Origin: CAVVAL01 sp963742725
Lineage (GTDB): Bacteria; Actinomycetota; Actinomycetes; Mycobacteriales; Cryptosporangiaceae
Direction: 5' to 3'
NCBI GenBank assembly: GCA_963742725.1
Contig: CAVUMX010000003.1
Span: 744,001-808,000, forward strand
Length of the DNA stretch: 64,000 nt
Of this stretch, positions 26,948 through 35,442 are shown one piece after another. The position numbers and the translations under genes are program-made. Numbering within the stretch: position 1 is the first letter of the stretch; each line of letters begins with the position of its first letter. The notes beneath the pieces were generated by a model. It did no database searches. It saw only the letters and a list, made by a program, of their open reading frames with translations, and was not told where the DNA came from.

Positions 26948-27611
26948 TCTGGACGGGGCCGTGCCGATCAAGGTGTTCCTGGTCGACGACCACGCCGTCG
27001 TGCGGCGCGGGATGCGGGCGTTCTTCGAGATGCTCGACGACATCGAGGTCGTGGGCGAGGCGGAGGACGGGCAGGCGGCCCTGGACGAACTCGCCGCGGC
27101 GGCGGCCCGCGACGCTCTGCCGGACGTCGTCCTCATGGACCTGCTCATGCCACGGCTCGACGGCGTCGCCGCGACCCGCGCCATCAAGCAGCGGCACCCG
27201 GACGTGGAGGTCGTCGCGCTCACGAGCTTCAGCGAGGCCGAGCGGGTCCACGTCGCGCTCGAGGCGGGCGCCGCCGGGTACCTGCTCAAGGACGCCAAAG
27301 CCGACCAGGTCGTCGCCGCCGTCCGGGCCGCGCAGCGCGGCGAGGTCCACCTCGATCCCGCGGTCGCGCGCAAGCTGACCCGGTCGCTGGTCGCGCCCGA
27401 GCAGACCGCCACGGCCCTGACCCCGCGCGAACGCGAGATCCTGGTGCTGGTCGCGCACGGTAAGTCGAACCGGGACATCGCCGACGCGCTCGTGATCAGC
27501 GAACGTACGGCCCGGTCGCACGTCAGCAACGTTCTGATCAAGCTGGGCCTCGCCTCCCGGACCCAGGCGGCGCTGTGGGCGGTCCGGGAGGGTCTGGTCA
27601 CCGAGCCGTAG
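26937..27611 (+). CDS. LuxR/NarL-family response regulator
   Basis: 224 residues. Receiver domain (VFLVDDHAVVRRGMRAFF at 13-30, phospho-acceptor Asp68 in LMDLLMP, switch Thr in ALTSFSE, Lys in YLLKDAK), then a LuxR helix-turn-helix (LTPREREILVLVAHGKSN, ISERTARSHVSNVL). ATG 26937 is preferred to the in-frame ATG 26916 because GAAGGGTGGAG lies just before it. It overlaps the kinase stop by 11 bases, indicating a two-component pair. Target genes are not evident; no matching repeated operator was identified. Confidence 0.95.
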   Translation: MTSDLDGAVPIKVFLVDDHAVVRRGMRAFFEMLDDIEVVGEAEDGQAALDELAAAAARDALPDVVLMDLLMPRLDGVAATRAIKQRHPDVEVVALTSFSEAERVHVALEAGAAGYLLKDAKADQVVAAVRAAQRGEVHLDPAVARKLTRSLVAPEQTATALTPREREILVLVAHGKSNRDIADALVISERTARSHVSNVLIKLGLASRTQAALWAVREGLVTEP

Positions 27612-27783
27612 CGCTGCGTGGTTTTGGGCGATCCGTACGCGGGCGCGCCGTGCCGATTCAACGACACTCCGTGACGAGCGCGACATCTGTCGTGTGCCGT
27701 CCGAGTCAATGCGACATGGTCGCCGCGTTCACCGCGTTGTTGACTGGGTAGGAGCCTGTCCGGCTACCTCAGGAGGCTCACCC

Positions 27784-28170
27784 ATGGACCGCAGCGACAC
27801 CGCCAGGCCGATCGGAGTGCTGATCGCCGACGACGACGCGCGCGTCCGTGCCGCCCTCCGGACGTTCCTGTCCGCCGAGCCCGACTTCGACGTCGTCGGC
27901 GAGGCAGGCAGCGCCGACTCGGCCGTCGAGCTGGCCCGCACCGCGAGCCCCGTTGTGGCGCTCGTCGACATCCTCATGCCGCTGGCCGCCGACGGCCTCC
28001 GTCTCATCAGGACACTCACCGACGAGCTGGGCGTGCCCGCCGTCGCCATCAGCATGGAGAGCGGCGTCCGCGCGGTCGCGCTGGGCGCCGGCGCCTCCGC
28101 GTTCCTGCCCAAGGGCACCACGCCGGACCTCCTGCTCGCGGCCCTGCGCGCCGCCGCGCCCACGCCGTAA
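27784..28170 (+). CDS. Stand-alone response-regulator receiver domain
   Basis: 128 residues consisting only of a receiver domain: VLIADDDARVRAALRTFL, phosphorylation site Asp62 in ALVDILMPL, and the Lys in FLPKGTTPD. The usual output domain is missing, so it would act by protein-protein interaction or phosphate shuttling. A good CAGGAGG ribosome site precedes ATG 27784. It lies 173 bp downstream of the LuxR regulator gene and may share the same sensor (inference). The gap 27612-27783 contains nothing I can name. Confidence 0.88.
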   Translation: MDRSDTARPIGVLIADDDARVRAALRTFLSAEPDFDVVGEAGSADSAVELARTASPVVALVDILMPLAADGLRLIRTLTDELGVPAVAISMESGVRAVALGAGASAFLPKGTTPDLLLAALRAAAPTP

Positions 28171-28382
28171 TTCGGCCCCTTCCTGGACTTACCGCACCTC
28201 AGCCGTGCCCTGCGCTCCGCCGGCACGACATATGACGTAGGCCGGCAGCGACAGCGGTCGCGGCAGACCCCTCCTCAATCCCTCGGCCAGGTTGGGTCGG
28301 CCGACCGATGAGTGCTCGTGTGATCCGGAGCACAGTCGGTGTTGTCAGCGACGACCAGCACCGATGCCGAGAGGCGACCGAG

Positions 28383-28613
28383 ATGAGCATCACGAAGCTC
28401 CCCACGAAGCGTCAGGCCGGGTGCACCCACGAGCTCGCCTGCCCGCCGGCCTACGCGCCGGACCACCACGCGGCCCGTGTGGTCGCCAGCCACCCCGAGC
28501 AGGGCTGGTCGCTGCTGTGCAACGGCGTCGTCGTCTTCGACGACACCGGCGAGATCCTGCCGAACCGCACGTGCGTCGAGCCCCACCGCCCCGGCCTGCC
28601 CCACGCGGCCTGA
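28383..28613 (+). CDS. DUF5999-like small protein
   Basis: 76 residues. It matches the conserved actinobacterial family of unknown function with a Cys/His-rich N-terminus (CTHELACPP, DHHAARVVASHPEQGWSLLC) and the strongly conserved core LLCNGVVVFDDTGEILP followed by a PHRP tail. ATG 28383 follows GAGGCGACCGAG; the in-frame upstream ATG at 28308 would add residues lacking family similarity. The four Cys/His pairs could bind metal but this is not established. Upstream gap 28171-28382 (212 bp) holds no recognisable feature. Confidence 0.75.
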   Translation: MSITKLPTKRQAGCTHELACPPAYAPDHHAARVVASHPEQGWSLLCNGVVVFDDTGEILPNRTCVEPHRPGLPHAA

Positions 28614-28619
28614 CCCGGC

Positions 28620-28653
28620 AGCCGGATCGAACGAGTAGCCGGATCGAACGAGT
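28620..28653. repeat. 17-bp tandem duplication upstream of iclR-type gene
   Basis: The 17-bp unit AGCCGGATCGAACGAGT occurs twice head to tail (28620-28636 and 28637-28653) and is followed by a third partial start AGCC. It fills the 61-bp gap between the DUF5999-like stop and the IclR-type start, just ahead of the ribosome site. It may be a doubled operator or a recent slippage duplication. Confidence 0.7.
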
Positions 28654-28674
28654 AGCCAGAAAGGTGCGAAGACC

Positions 28675-29478
28675 ATGACCGTGACGACGCTGTCCAGCTG
28701 CGACGGAGCACAGGCCACCCGCGCGGTGGTGGACAAGGCGTTCGCGCTCCTCGAGGCGTGGGACCACCGCGGCGAAAGCCTCGGCGTGTCCGAACTCGCC
28801 CGCCGCACCGGTCTCCCGAAGTCAACCAGCCACCGCCTGCTCGGGATCCTGGAGGCGGCCGGCCTGGTCGAGCGGCTCGCCAAGGGCTACCGCTTCGGCG
28901 AACGGCTGCACGGCATGTCCGACGTCCTTGGCGTGGACTACCCGGCCGACCTGCGTGAGGTCAGTCTCCCGTTCCTCCAGGACCTGTACGAGCTGACGCA
29001 CGAGACCATCCACCTCGGCGTCCTCGTCGGCACCGACGTCCACTGCGTCGAGAAGCTGTACGGGCACCGCCGCAGCCCGGTCCGGTCCCGCGTCGGCGGC
29101 ACCCTGCCGACCCACTCCAGCGCCATCGGCAAGGCACTGCTCGCCTACTCGTCGCCCGAGGTTCAGCGCGCCGTCCTCACCGCGCCGATGCCGGCGTTCA
29201 CCAGCAGGACCGTGACCCAGCCGCTCGCCCTGACACAGGAGGTCAAGGCAGTCCGCCGGCTCGGCGTCGCGTTCGACCGGCACGAGAGCCACCACGCCGT
29301 CAACTGCGTCGCCGCGCCGATCCTGGACCCGCGCGGACGCGCCGTCGCCGCGATCTCCGTCAGCGGACCGTCCGAACGGTTCGACCCCGTGGCCGTCGCC
29401 GAACGCCTCCGCCGCGTGGCCCGCGCCGCCTCCGTCGCGCTCGCCGCCGCCCGTACCGCCGACCAGAACGCCGCCTGA
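28675..29478 (+). CDS. IclR-family transcriptional regulator
   Basis: 267 residues. N-terminal winged helix-turn-helix (AFALLEAWDHRGESLGVSEL, GLPKSTSHRLLGILEAAGL) followed by the IclR effector-binding domain (ETIHLGVLVGTDVHCVEKL, RVGGTLPTHSSAIGKALLA, NCVAAPILDPRGRAVAAISV). The family binds small carboxylates or aromatics and controls catabolic or development genes. ATG 28675 follows AGAAAGG. The promoter-proximal 17-bp tandem repeat could be its own binding site (autoregulation is common in the family; here inference). Confidence 0.93.
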   Translation: MTVTTLSSCDGAQATRAVVDKAFALLEAWDHRGESLGVSELARRTGLPKSTSHRLLGILEAAGLVERLAKGYRFGERLHGMSDVLGVDYPADLREVSLPFLQDLYELTHETIHLGVLVGTDVHCVEKLYGHRRSPVRSRVGGTLPTHSSAIGKALLAYSSPEVQRAVLTAPMPAFTSRTVTQPLALTQEVKAVRRLGVAFDRHESHHAVNCVAAPILDPRGRAVAAISVSGPSERFDPVAVAERLRRVARAASVALAAARTADQNAA

Positions 29479-29491
29479 GGGGATCCTGACG

Positions 29492-30046
29492 ATGACCGCG
29501 ACCCTGCGCCTGGTTCCGACCCCCGTCACTGCCAACTCCGCAGACGGCGCCGATGACCGCACCATGGAAGAGTTCTGCCGCCGGCATACCAACGGCCTGC
29601 GCAGATACGTCCTGTCACTGACGTTCGGTGACGTGCACGCGGCCGACGACATCGTCCAGGAGACGTTCCTGCGCGCCTGGCGCCAGCCGGAGCTCGTGAC
29701 CACCCGGGGCGAGTCGCGCCGGGCCTGGCTGCAGACCGTCGCCCGGAACATCGCCATCGACCGGTCCCGGCTGCGCGGCCGTCGCCCCCGCGAAGCCGGC
29801 GACGCCGCTCTGCCCACCATTCCCGAGCCGACCTGCCACATCGACCAGATGGTCACCTCGCTCGCCCTGCGCTCCGCCCTGCGGAAGCTGACGTTGACCC
29901 AGCGGGAGATCCTCGTCGAGATGTACTACCGCGACCGCAGCCTCGGCGAGATCGCCGACACGCTCGGCATCCCGGTCGGCACCGTCAAGTCCCGCGCGCA
30001 CTACGCCCTGCGCGCCCTTCGCGCCGAGGTCTCCGCGGCGGCCTGA
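29492..30046 (+). CDS. ECF RNA polymerase sigma factor
   Basis: 184 residues with sigma-70 region 2 (YVLSLTFGDVHAADDIVQET, FLRAWRQPEL, RAWLQTVARNIAIDRSR) and region 4 (LTLTQREILVEMYYRDRSL, GEIADTLGIPVGTVKSRAHY). This matches the ECF group related to SigL/SigK-like factors. An anti-sigma gene is not adjacent; the next gene is convergent. ATG 29492 has a GAGGGGA ribosome site overlapping the end of the iclR-type gene by its position 13 bp downstream. It is probably co-transcribed with the IclR regulator. Confidence 0.93.
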   Translation: MTATLRLVPTPVTANSADGADDRTMEEFCRRHTNGLRRYVLSLTFGDVHAADDIVQETFLRAWRQPELVTTRGESRRAWLQTVARNIAIDRSRLRGRRPREAGDAALPTIPEPTCHIDQMVTSLALRSALRKLTLTQREILVEMYYRDRSLGEIADTLGIPVGTVKSRAHYALRALRAEVSAAA

Positions 30047-30049
30047 GGG

Positions 30050-30838
30050 TCAGTCCGCCACGGCGTGCAGGATCGTCTTCACCTGGAACGGCGTGGCCGT
30101 CGGATGCTTGCCGAGGACGCGGGCGATCAGGCCGGAGACGTGCGCGGCGGCGAAGCTGTTGCCGGTCGCGGTGACCGTCGAGCCGCCCACCCACGGCACC
30201 TCGATCCCGATGCCCGGCGCGCCGAACTCGACCGGCGGCGACGGGTTGTACCGCAGCACGAACGGCCCCTCACCCTGGCAGGCCGCCACCGACACGACGG
30301 ACGAGAACTCGGCCGGAAAGCTCGGCGCCGGCACGTTGTTCACGGCGGCGACGAGCATCGTGCGGGCGAAGTAGGCCCGGTCGGCCAGCTCGTGCAGTGC
30401 CGCGTAGTGCTCGCGCCGGCGGGTGGACAGGCTCAGGTTCACGACGTGGACACCCTGGTCGAGGGCCCACCGCAGCCCGGCCAGGAACGCCGTCCCGGTG
30501 CCGCTCAACGTCGATCCGAGCACCCGGACGCTGTACAGCTCCGCCTCCGGAGCCGCCCGCCGGATCACGCCCGCGCACGCCGTCCCGTGGCCGAACGTGT
30601 CCTCGTGCGGACCTTCGACGAGCCGCACCGTCCGCCCGGACGTCTCGACCGCGACCGCACCGGCGACCGGCCCCACGTCCGGGTGGGACGGGTCGATGCC
30701 GCTGTCGATCACCGCGACCCGGACACCCGCTCCGGTGCCGCCGCCCCACGCCCACTCGCGCGTGATCGGCGCCGGGAACCGGAGCCCGTCCGGGGCGTTG
30801 CCGGCACGTTCGAACTGCCAGGACCAGGCGGGCCTCAT
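30050..30838 (-). CDS. Cytosolic subtilisin-like (S8) serine protease
   Basis: 262 residues comprising only the peptidase S8 core, without signal peptide or propeptide. The catalytic triad is visible: Asp45 in VAVIDSGID, His84 in TFGHGTACAG and Ser228 in GNSFAAAHVSG, where the usual GTS is GNS; the oxyanion Asn lies in AAVNN. The absence of a secretion signal suggests an intracellular protease. It overlaps the GAF-protein gene by an ATGA junction and therefore belongs to the cyclase-GAF-protease operon, suggesting a signalling-dependent proteolytic output (inference). It converges on the sigma factor gene with 3 bp between stops. Confidence 0.9.
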   Translation of the reverse strand: MRPAWSWQFERAGNAPDGLRFPAPITREWAWGGGTGAGVRVAVIDSGIDPSHPDVGPVAGAVAVETSGRTVRLVEGPHEDTFGHGTACAGVIRRAAPEAELYSVRVLGSTLSGTGTAFLAGLRWALDQGVHVVNLSLSTRRREHYAALHELADRAYFARTMLVAAVNNVPAPSFPAEFSSVVSVAACQGEGPFVLRYNPSPPVEFGAPGIGIEVPWVGGSTVTATGNSFAAAHVSGLIARVLGKHPTATPFQVKTILHAVAD

Positions 30839-31539
30839 CGGCCCCTGGTCCGGGCGTAGTCCAGGAACGCGCGGAGGAGGGCGTCGGCGGCGTCCCGTTC
30901 GGGCGGGCCGAGCTGGGCGAACGTGGCGAGCGCGGCGGCGAAGGACGCGACCTGGTCATCCGGTGCGTCGGCGGCCCGCGCGCGCAGCGCCTGGGCGAAA
31001 TCGGAGGATTCGGTATCGCTTGATTCCGCGGCGGCGTCGACGAGCGTGCGGCCGAAGTCGGTGAACGCCTGCGCGAGCTGGATCGCGAGGGCGGTCTGGC
31101 GGCCGAGCAAGGCCAGGGCGTCGAGGTTCGTACCGGCGGGATCGAGGAGTTCGAGGACGCCCAGGACCTCGTCGTCGGTGTCGAGGGGAATGGCGACGAT
31201 CGCGTGGGGCAGGTACCCGAGCTGCTCGGCGAGGTCTGCGGCGAACCGGGGGTCCCGCTGGACGTCGTCGAGCGCGACGAGCTGCCCCGAGCTGACCGCC
31301 CACCCGGCGATGCCGCGCCCGAGCGGGATCCGCAGGCCGGTCACGGCGGCGGCACCGGGCCCCGTGGCGTGCCGGAACTCCAGCTCGGCGCCGTCCACGA
31401 GGGCGATCGAGCCGGCCGGAGCACCGGTCATCGCCTGCCCGGTCGCCAGCGCGGACGCCAACAATTCCGAGAGGCGTACCGGCCCGAGGCCCTGCCCGAT
31501 CGCGGTGGCCAGGGCGTGCAGGAGCGGGTCAGTCGGCAC
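30835..31539 (-). CDS. GAF-domain protein
   Basis: 234 residues. A single GAF domain covers ~15-155 (SIALVDGAELEFRHATGPG, LGRGIAGWAVSSGQLVALDD, IVAIPLDTDDEVLGVLELLD), followed by a helical C-terminal region of ~75 residues without recognisable output domain. It presumably senses a small ligand or cyclic nucleotide. GTG 31539 is the start; it overlaps the cyclase gene by 11 bases and the protease gene by 4, so the three are translationally coupled. Binding of the cyclase product by this GAF domain is an attractive guess but untested. Confidence 0.85.
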   Translation of the reverse strand: MPTDPLLHALATAIGQGLGPVRLSELLASALATGQAMTGAPAGSIALVDGAELEFRHATGPGAAAVTGLRIPLGRGIAGWAVSSGQLVALDDVQRDPRFAADLAEQLGYLPHAIVAIPLDTDDEVLGVLELLDPAGTNLDALALLGRQTALAIQLAQAFTDFGRTLVDAAAESSDTESSDFAQALRARAADAPDDQVASFAAALATFAQLGPPERDAADALLRAFLDYARTRGR

Positions 31540-33556
31540 GGGCCGTGCCCGTCATGCCCGTCACGCTCGTCACCCGGAACGCCTCCACCGGTTCGGCCTT
31601 GCCCTTGACGGTGATCTCGCCGATCCGCTCGACCGTGGCGCCGTCCCCGAGTTCGGCGCGGGTCGCGGCGCTGACGACGACCGTCCCGGACGCCGCCGAA
31701 CTCTCCAGCCGCGCCGCCAGGTTGACCGTGTCGCCGATGGCCGTGAAGTGCCGCATCGTCTCGCTGCCGATGTTGCCGACGAGCGCCTGCCCGGTGTTGA
31801 TGCCGACCCGGAAGCGCGGCCAGGACTCGTGCGCCACGGCCGCCGTCGCCTCCTGCATGGCGAGTGCGGCCCGCGCGGCGCGCAGCGCGTGGTCCGGCTG
31901 GGCGACCGGGGCGTTGAACAGCGCCATCACGGCGTCCCCGATGAACTGGGTGACGGTGCCGCCCTCGGCCAGGATGCACGGCACGATCGCGCCGTAGTAC
32001 GTGTTCAGCATCGAGACGACCTCGCCCGGCTCCGACCGCTCGGAGAACGGCGTGAACGACGCCAGGTCCGCCATGAGGACGGTGACCTCGCTGAGCGCGC
32101 CGCCGAGCCGGGCCTGGTCGGGGTCGGCGATGAGGGCGGTGGCGACGTCCGGGGCGAGGTAGGACCGGAACAGCCCGTCGAGGTGCTGGTACAGGCGGGC
32201 GTTCTCCAGCGCGATCGAGACCTGGCTGGCGAGCGAGCGGAGCACCGAGCGGTCGTGCTCGCCGAACGTGCCGTCCGGGCGGTGGACCTCCAGGACGCCC
32301 GTCGCGCGGTCCTTGACCGTGAGCGGCAGCACGAGCCGGTCGCGCTCGGGGGACTCGGCGGGTTCGCGGTCGGCGAGGACGGCCTTGGCGAGCGTGTCGT
32401 CGCCGCGCGGGTGGAGCGTGCCGTCGCGGAGTATCCGGAGCTGGATCTCGTCGTCCCCGAACGCCTCGGTGGCGAGTTCGGTGACGGTGGCCAGGAGGTT
32501 CGCCTCCTCGCGGTTGACCCGGGCCAGCAGCCCGACGTCGACCAGCGCCTCCAGCCGCCGAGCCTGGTCACGTTCCCGGGCGAGGGCCGCGGCCCCCTGC
32601 TCCAGGACGGCGGCCTGGCCCTCGGTGATCCCGAACTGGGCGGCGAGCCGGGCCGTCACCTGGCCGATGTTGCGTTCCCCGGTGGTCATCGCGCCGACCA
32701 GGGCCTCCAGCGCGGCGGTGTGCTCGCGGCGGACCTCGTCGAGCGTCTGTTCCAGGGCCACGCTGTTGAACAGTCCGGAGCGGGAGCCTTCGCGCTGGTA
32801 GTGCATGTGCGCGCTGTACGCGACGAACCCGAACGCCACGAGCATCAGCAGGTGCCACTCCCACCAGGACGCCGCCCAGTTGCGCGCGTACGCCATCGCG
32901 ACCAGCGCCTCGGCGAGCAGCACGAACGCCGTGATGACGCTGAGCAGGATCGCGGCGGGGCGGCGCCGGTGGATGAGGAAGTACATCGCCGCCGCGACGC
33001 CGTACAGGACGGACCCGGCGATCGCGAACCCGACGAGCGGGCCGTGCTGGGCCTCCGCCGTCGCGGTGTGGGCGGGTTGGAGGCTCGCCCAGCCGGCGAG
33101 GGCCAGGACCGCCAGCAGCGCCAGCCGGGCCTGGGCCTGCCAGCGGACGATCGCCGCGGCCTGCTCCGGGCTGAACTCGACCGCCGAGAGGACGGCGATG
33201 GCGCTGGCCAGCAGCAGTCCGACCGGCGCGGCGAGGTTGAACCCGAGCGTGAGCGTGTGGACGACGACGCCGGGCGTCGCGACCGCGTGCATGGCGAAGA
33301 ACCCGGACGCCGTCATGAACGCCAGCGAGACGAGGAACAGCCGCGCGTCCGACCGGGCCCGCGCCTGCTCGTTGACCCGCGCCGCCAGCCCCAGGCTCAC
33401 GGCCGCCACGCCCGCGACCAGCCAGAGGTGCGCGGTGTGGTCCTCCCAGATCAGGTCGAACTGGGGCCGGGCGATCAGCAGCCACAACGCGAGGAGCGGC
33501 AGCGCGATGTGCAGCAGCCACACAGCCGCCGGCAGCGTCGGGCGCGCATTGACCAC
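31529..33556 (-). CDS. Membrane-bound class III adenylate/guanylate cyclase with GAF
   Basis: 675 residues. About seven N-terminal membrane segments (residues ~10-245), a coiled region, a GAF domain (~335-470), and a class III nucleotide cyclase catalytic domain (~490-665). The two metal-binding Asp lie in LMADLASFTPF and TVTQFIGDAVMALFNAP, and the substrate region is FTAIGDTVNLAARLES. It would synthesise cAMP or cGMP in response to a membrane signal and a GAF ligand. GTG 33556 is preceded by TTAGGGT at 6 nt, indicating a leaderless transcript. First gene of the minus-strand operon with the GAF protein and protease. Confidence 0.92.
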   Translation of the reverse strand: MVNARPTLPAAVWLLHIALPLLALWLLIARPQFDLIWEDHTAHLWLVAGVAAVSLGLAARVNEQARARSDARLFLVSLAFMTASGFFAMHAVATPGVVVHTLTLGFNLAAPVGLLLASAIAVLSAVEFSPEQAAAIVRWQAQARLALLAVLALAGWASLQPAHTATAEAQHGPLVGFAIAGSVLYGVAAAMYFLIHRRRPAAILLSVITAFVLLAEALVAMAYARNWAASWWEWHLLMLVAFGFVAYSAHMHYQREGSRSGLFNSVALEQTLDEVRREHTAALEALVGAMTTGERNIGQVTARLAAQFGITEGQAAVLEQGAAALARERDQARRLEALVDVGLLARVNREEANLLATVTELATEAFGDDEIQLRILRDGTLHPRGDDTLAKAVLADREPAESPERDRLVLPLTVKDRATGVLEVHRPDGTFGEHDRSVLRSLASQVSIALENARLYQHLDGLFRSYLAPDVATALIADPDQARLGGALSEVTVLMADLASFTPFSERSEPGEVVSMLNTYYGAIVPCILAEGGTVTQFIGDAVMALFNAPVAQPDHALRAARAALAMQEATAAVAHESWPRFRVGINTGQALVGNIGSETMRHFTAIGDTVNLAARLESSAASGTVVVSAATRAELGDGATVERIGEITVKGKAEPVEAFRVTSVTGMTGTARAD

Positions 33557-33562
33557 GGGAGG

Positions 33563-33569
33563 ACCCTAA
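33563..33569 (-). promoter_or_regulatory. -10-like box for leaderless cyclase transcript
   Basis: Minus-strand TTAGGGT is placed 6 nt before the GTG at 33556, identical in sequence and spacing to the box ahead of ggt. There is no good ribosome site between box and start. Confidence 0.5.
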
Positions 33570-33696
33570 CCCCGGTCAGCGGCGGTCCGGTGCCATTCCG
33601 GTGGGCTCCGCGAGCCCGGCTGCCCGATCTCGCCCGAAATGTCGGTGACCCCGTCAGAACTGGCCGTAACCAGGACCGAACCTCGGCGGTGGGTCC

Positions 33697-33721
33697 GGCG
33701 TAAGTGAGGAGGCGTTACGCC
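33697..33721. promoter_or_regulatory. Inverted repeat upstream of the PUFA-synthase operon
   Basis: GGCGTAA (33697-33703) and TTACGCC (33715-33721) form a 7-bp inverted repeat with an 18-bp centre-to-centre distance, a spacing typical of dimeric repressor sites. It lies ~95 bp upstream of the PfaD-like start in the 259-bp divergent gap with the cyclase gene. No regulator gene is adjacent, so the assignment is inference. Confidence 0.35.
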
Positions 33722-33742
33722 AGCCACCGTCTGAGGGGACCG

Positions 33743-33771
33743 TGCCGATGGACCGCCAGCTCATGCCGATG
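33743..33771. repeat. Direct repeat of TGCCGATG in the pfa promoter region
   Basis: TGCCGATG occurs at 33743-33750 and 33764-33771, 21 bp apart (two helical turns), shortly before the PfaD-like start at 33816. This is compatible with a direct-repeat activator site; unverified. Confidence 0.35.
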
Positions 33772-33815
33772 TATCCCACCTGCCGAGCCGCACAGGTCCG
33801 TCGGGTGGTGACGGT

Positions 33816-35432
33816 ATGACGGTCACGCCGCTCCGTCAGACGCACGCTCCCGTGGCCTCGTGGGTGCCTGGCGCCGATCAGCCCGCATTCGACGCGTCCG
33901 GCATCGCGCAGGTCGCGGTCGAGATGCGCGAACCCGTCCATATCGTCACGGGCCGTCACGGATCCGGTGTGGGCGTCGCCGTCGGTGGGGACGCCACCGG
34001 TACCGGCGAGGGTTTCCGGCTCCTCGGAACGCTGCCGCCGCTCTACCCCGAGTGGCTCGGCGACCGCTCGTTCTGCGAGGCGCACGGGGTCCGCTTCCCG
34101 TACATCGCGGGCGAGATGGCCAACGGCATCGCGACCACCCAGATGGTCATCGAGATGGCCCGCGCCGAGATGCTCGGCTTCTTCGGCGCCGGCGGGCTCG
34201 CTCCCGCGCGGGTCGAGGCGGCCGTCGACGAGCTGGTCCGCGAACTCGGCGGCCTGCCCAACTGGGGCGTCAACCTCATCCACTCCCCGAACGAGCTGGC
34301 GATCGAGGAACGCGTCGCCGAACTGCTGATCGCGCGGAACGTGCCGATCGTGTCGGCGTCCGCGTTCATGGCGCTGACCCCGGCCGTCGTCCGGTGCGCG
34401 GTGTCCGGCCTCCGTCTCGACGGCTCTGGCCAGGTCGTGCGCAAGACCCGGGTGTTCGCGAAGGTGTCCCGGCCCGAGGTCGCGCGCCAGTTCATGTCGC
34501 CCGCGCCCGCCGAGCTTCTGAAGGTGCTGCTCGACCGGGGCCACATCACGCCGGCCGAAGCCGAGCTGGCCGCCCGGATCCCCGTCGCCGAGGACATCAC
34601 CGTCGAGTCCGACAGCGGCGGCCACACCGACAACCGCCCCCTCGGCGCGCTGCTGCCGACCATCCTCCAGCTCCGCGACGAGCTCGTGCAGACCCACGGC
34701 CACCACATCCGCGTGGGCGCGGCCGGCGGGCTCGGCACCCCCGAGGCCGTCGCCGCCGCGTTCGGCTACGGCGCCGCCTACGTCGTCACCGGCTCCGTCA
34801 ACCAGGCCTGCGTCGAAGCCGGCCTGTCCGACGACGCCAAGGCCATGCTCGCGCAGGCCGACGTCGCCGACGTGATCATGGCCCCCGCCGCCGACATGTT
34901 CGAACAGGGTGTGAAGCTCCAGGTGCTGCGGCGCGGCACGATGTTCGCCCCGCGCGCGGCCCAGCTCTACGACGTGTACCGGACGTACGCCGGGCTCGAC
35001 GCGCTGCCGGACCCGGTCCGGGCGCGGCTGGAGAAGGAGGTCTTCCAGACCTCGATCGCCGACATCTGGGCTGGTACCGCCGCCTTCTGGCGCGACCGCG
35101 ACCCGGAGGAGCTGGCCCGCGCGGAAGCCGACCCGAAGCACCAGATGGCGCTCGTCTTCCGCTGGTACCTCGGCAAGGCCAGCCGCTGGGCCATCGACGG
35201 CGAGGCGTCCCGCAAGTTCGACTACCAGATCTGGTGCGGACCCGCGATGGGCGCGTTCAACCGGTGGACCGCCGGCACGTTCCTCGCCGAGCCCGCCAAC
35301 CGGACGGTCGTCCAGGTCGCCCGCAACCTCCTCGAAGGCGCGGCCGCCATCACCCGCGCCCACCAGCTCCGCACGTACGGAGTGCCCGTACCCGCCCAGG
35401 CCTTCGCCTTCTCGCCCCGCAACCTGACCTGA
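33816..35432 (+). CDS. pfaD: PfaD-like trans-acting enoyl reductase of secondary lipid synthase
   Basis: 538 residues, FMN-dependent nitronate-monooxygenase-like TIM barrel as in PfaD of PUFA synthases. Diagnostic segments: VHIVTGRHG, GVRFPYIAGEMANGIAT, MLGFFGAGGL, NWGVNLIHSPNE, KTRVFAKVSRPEVA, the flavin-phosphate loop VGAAGGLGTPEAVAAAFGYG, and FQTSIADIWAGT with KASRWAIDGE near the end. It reduces enoyl-ACP on the carrier domains of the PfaA-like synthase in selected cycles, leaving double bonds in others. It is the first gene of the cluster, ends 10 bp before the synthase start, and follows a promoter region with inverted and direct repeats. Confidence 0.93.
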   Translation: MTVTPLRQTHAPVASWVPGADQPAFDASGIAQVAVEMREPVHIVTGRHGSGVGVAVGGDATGTGEGFRLLGTLPPLYPEWLGDRSFCEAHGVRFPYIAGEMANGIATTQMVIEMARAEMLGFFGAGGLAPARVEAAVDELVRELGGLPNWGVNLIHSPNELAIEERVAELLIARNVPIVSASAFMALTPAVVRCAVSGLRLDGSGQVVRKTRVFAKVSRPEVARQFMSPAPAELLKVLLDRGHITPAEAELAARIPVAEDITVESDSGGHTDNRPLGALLPTILQLRDELVQTHGHHIRVGAAGGLGTPEAVAAAFGYGAAYVVTGSVNQACVEAGLSDDAKAMLAQADVADVIMAPAADMFEQGVKLQVLRRGTMFAPRAAQLYDVYRTYAGLDALPDPVRARLEKEVFQTSIADIWAGTAAFWRDRDPEELARAEADPKHQMALVFRWYLGKASRWAIDGEASRKFDYQIWCGPAMGAFNRWTAGTFLAEPANRTVVQVARNLLEGAAAITRAHQLRTYGVPVPAQAFAFSPRNLT

Positions 35433-35442
35433 GGTGTCGCAC

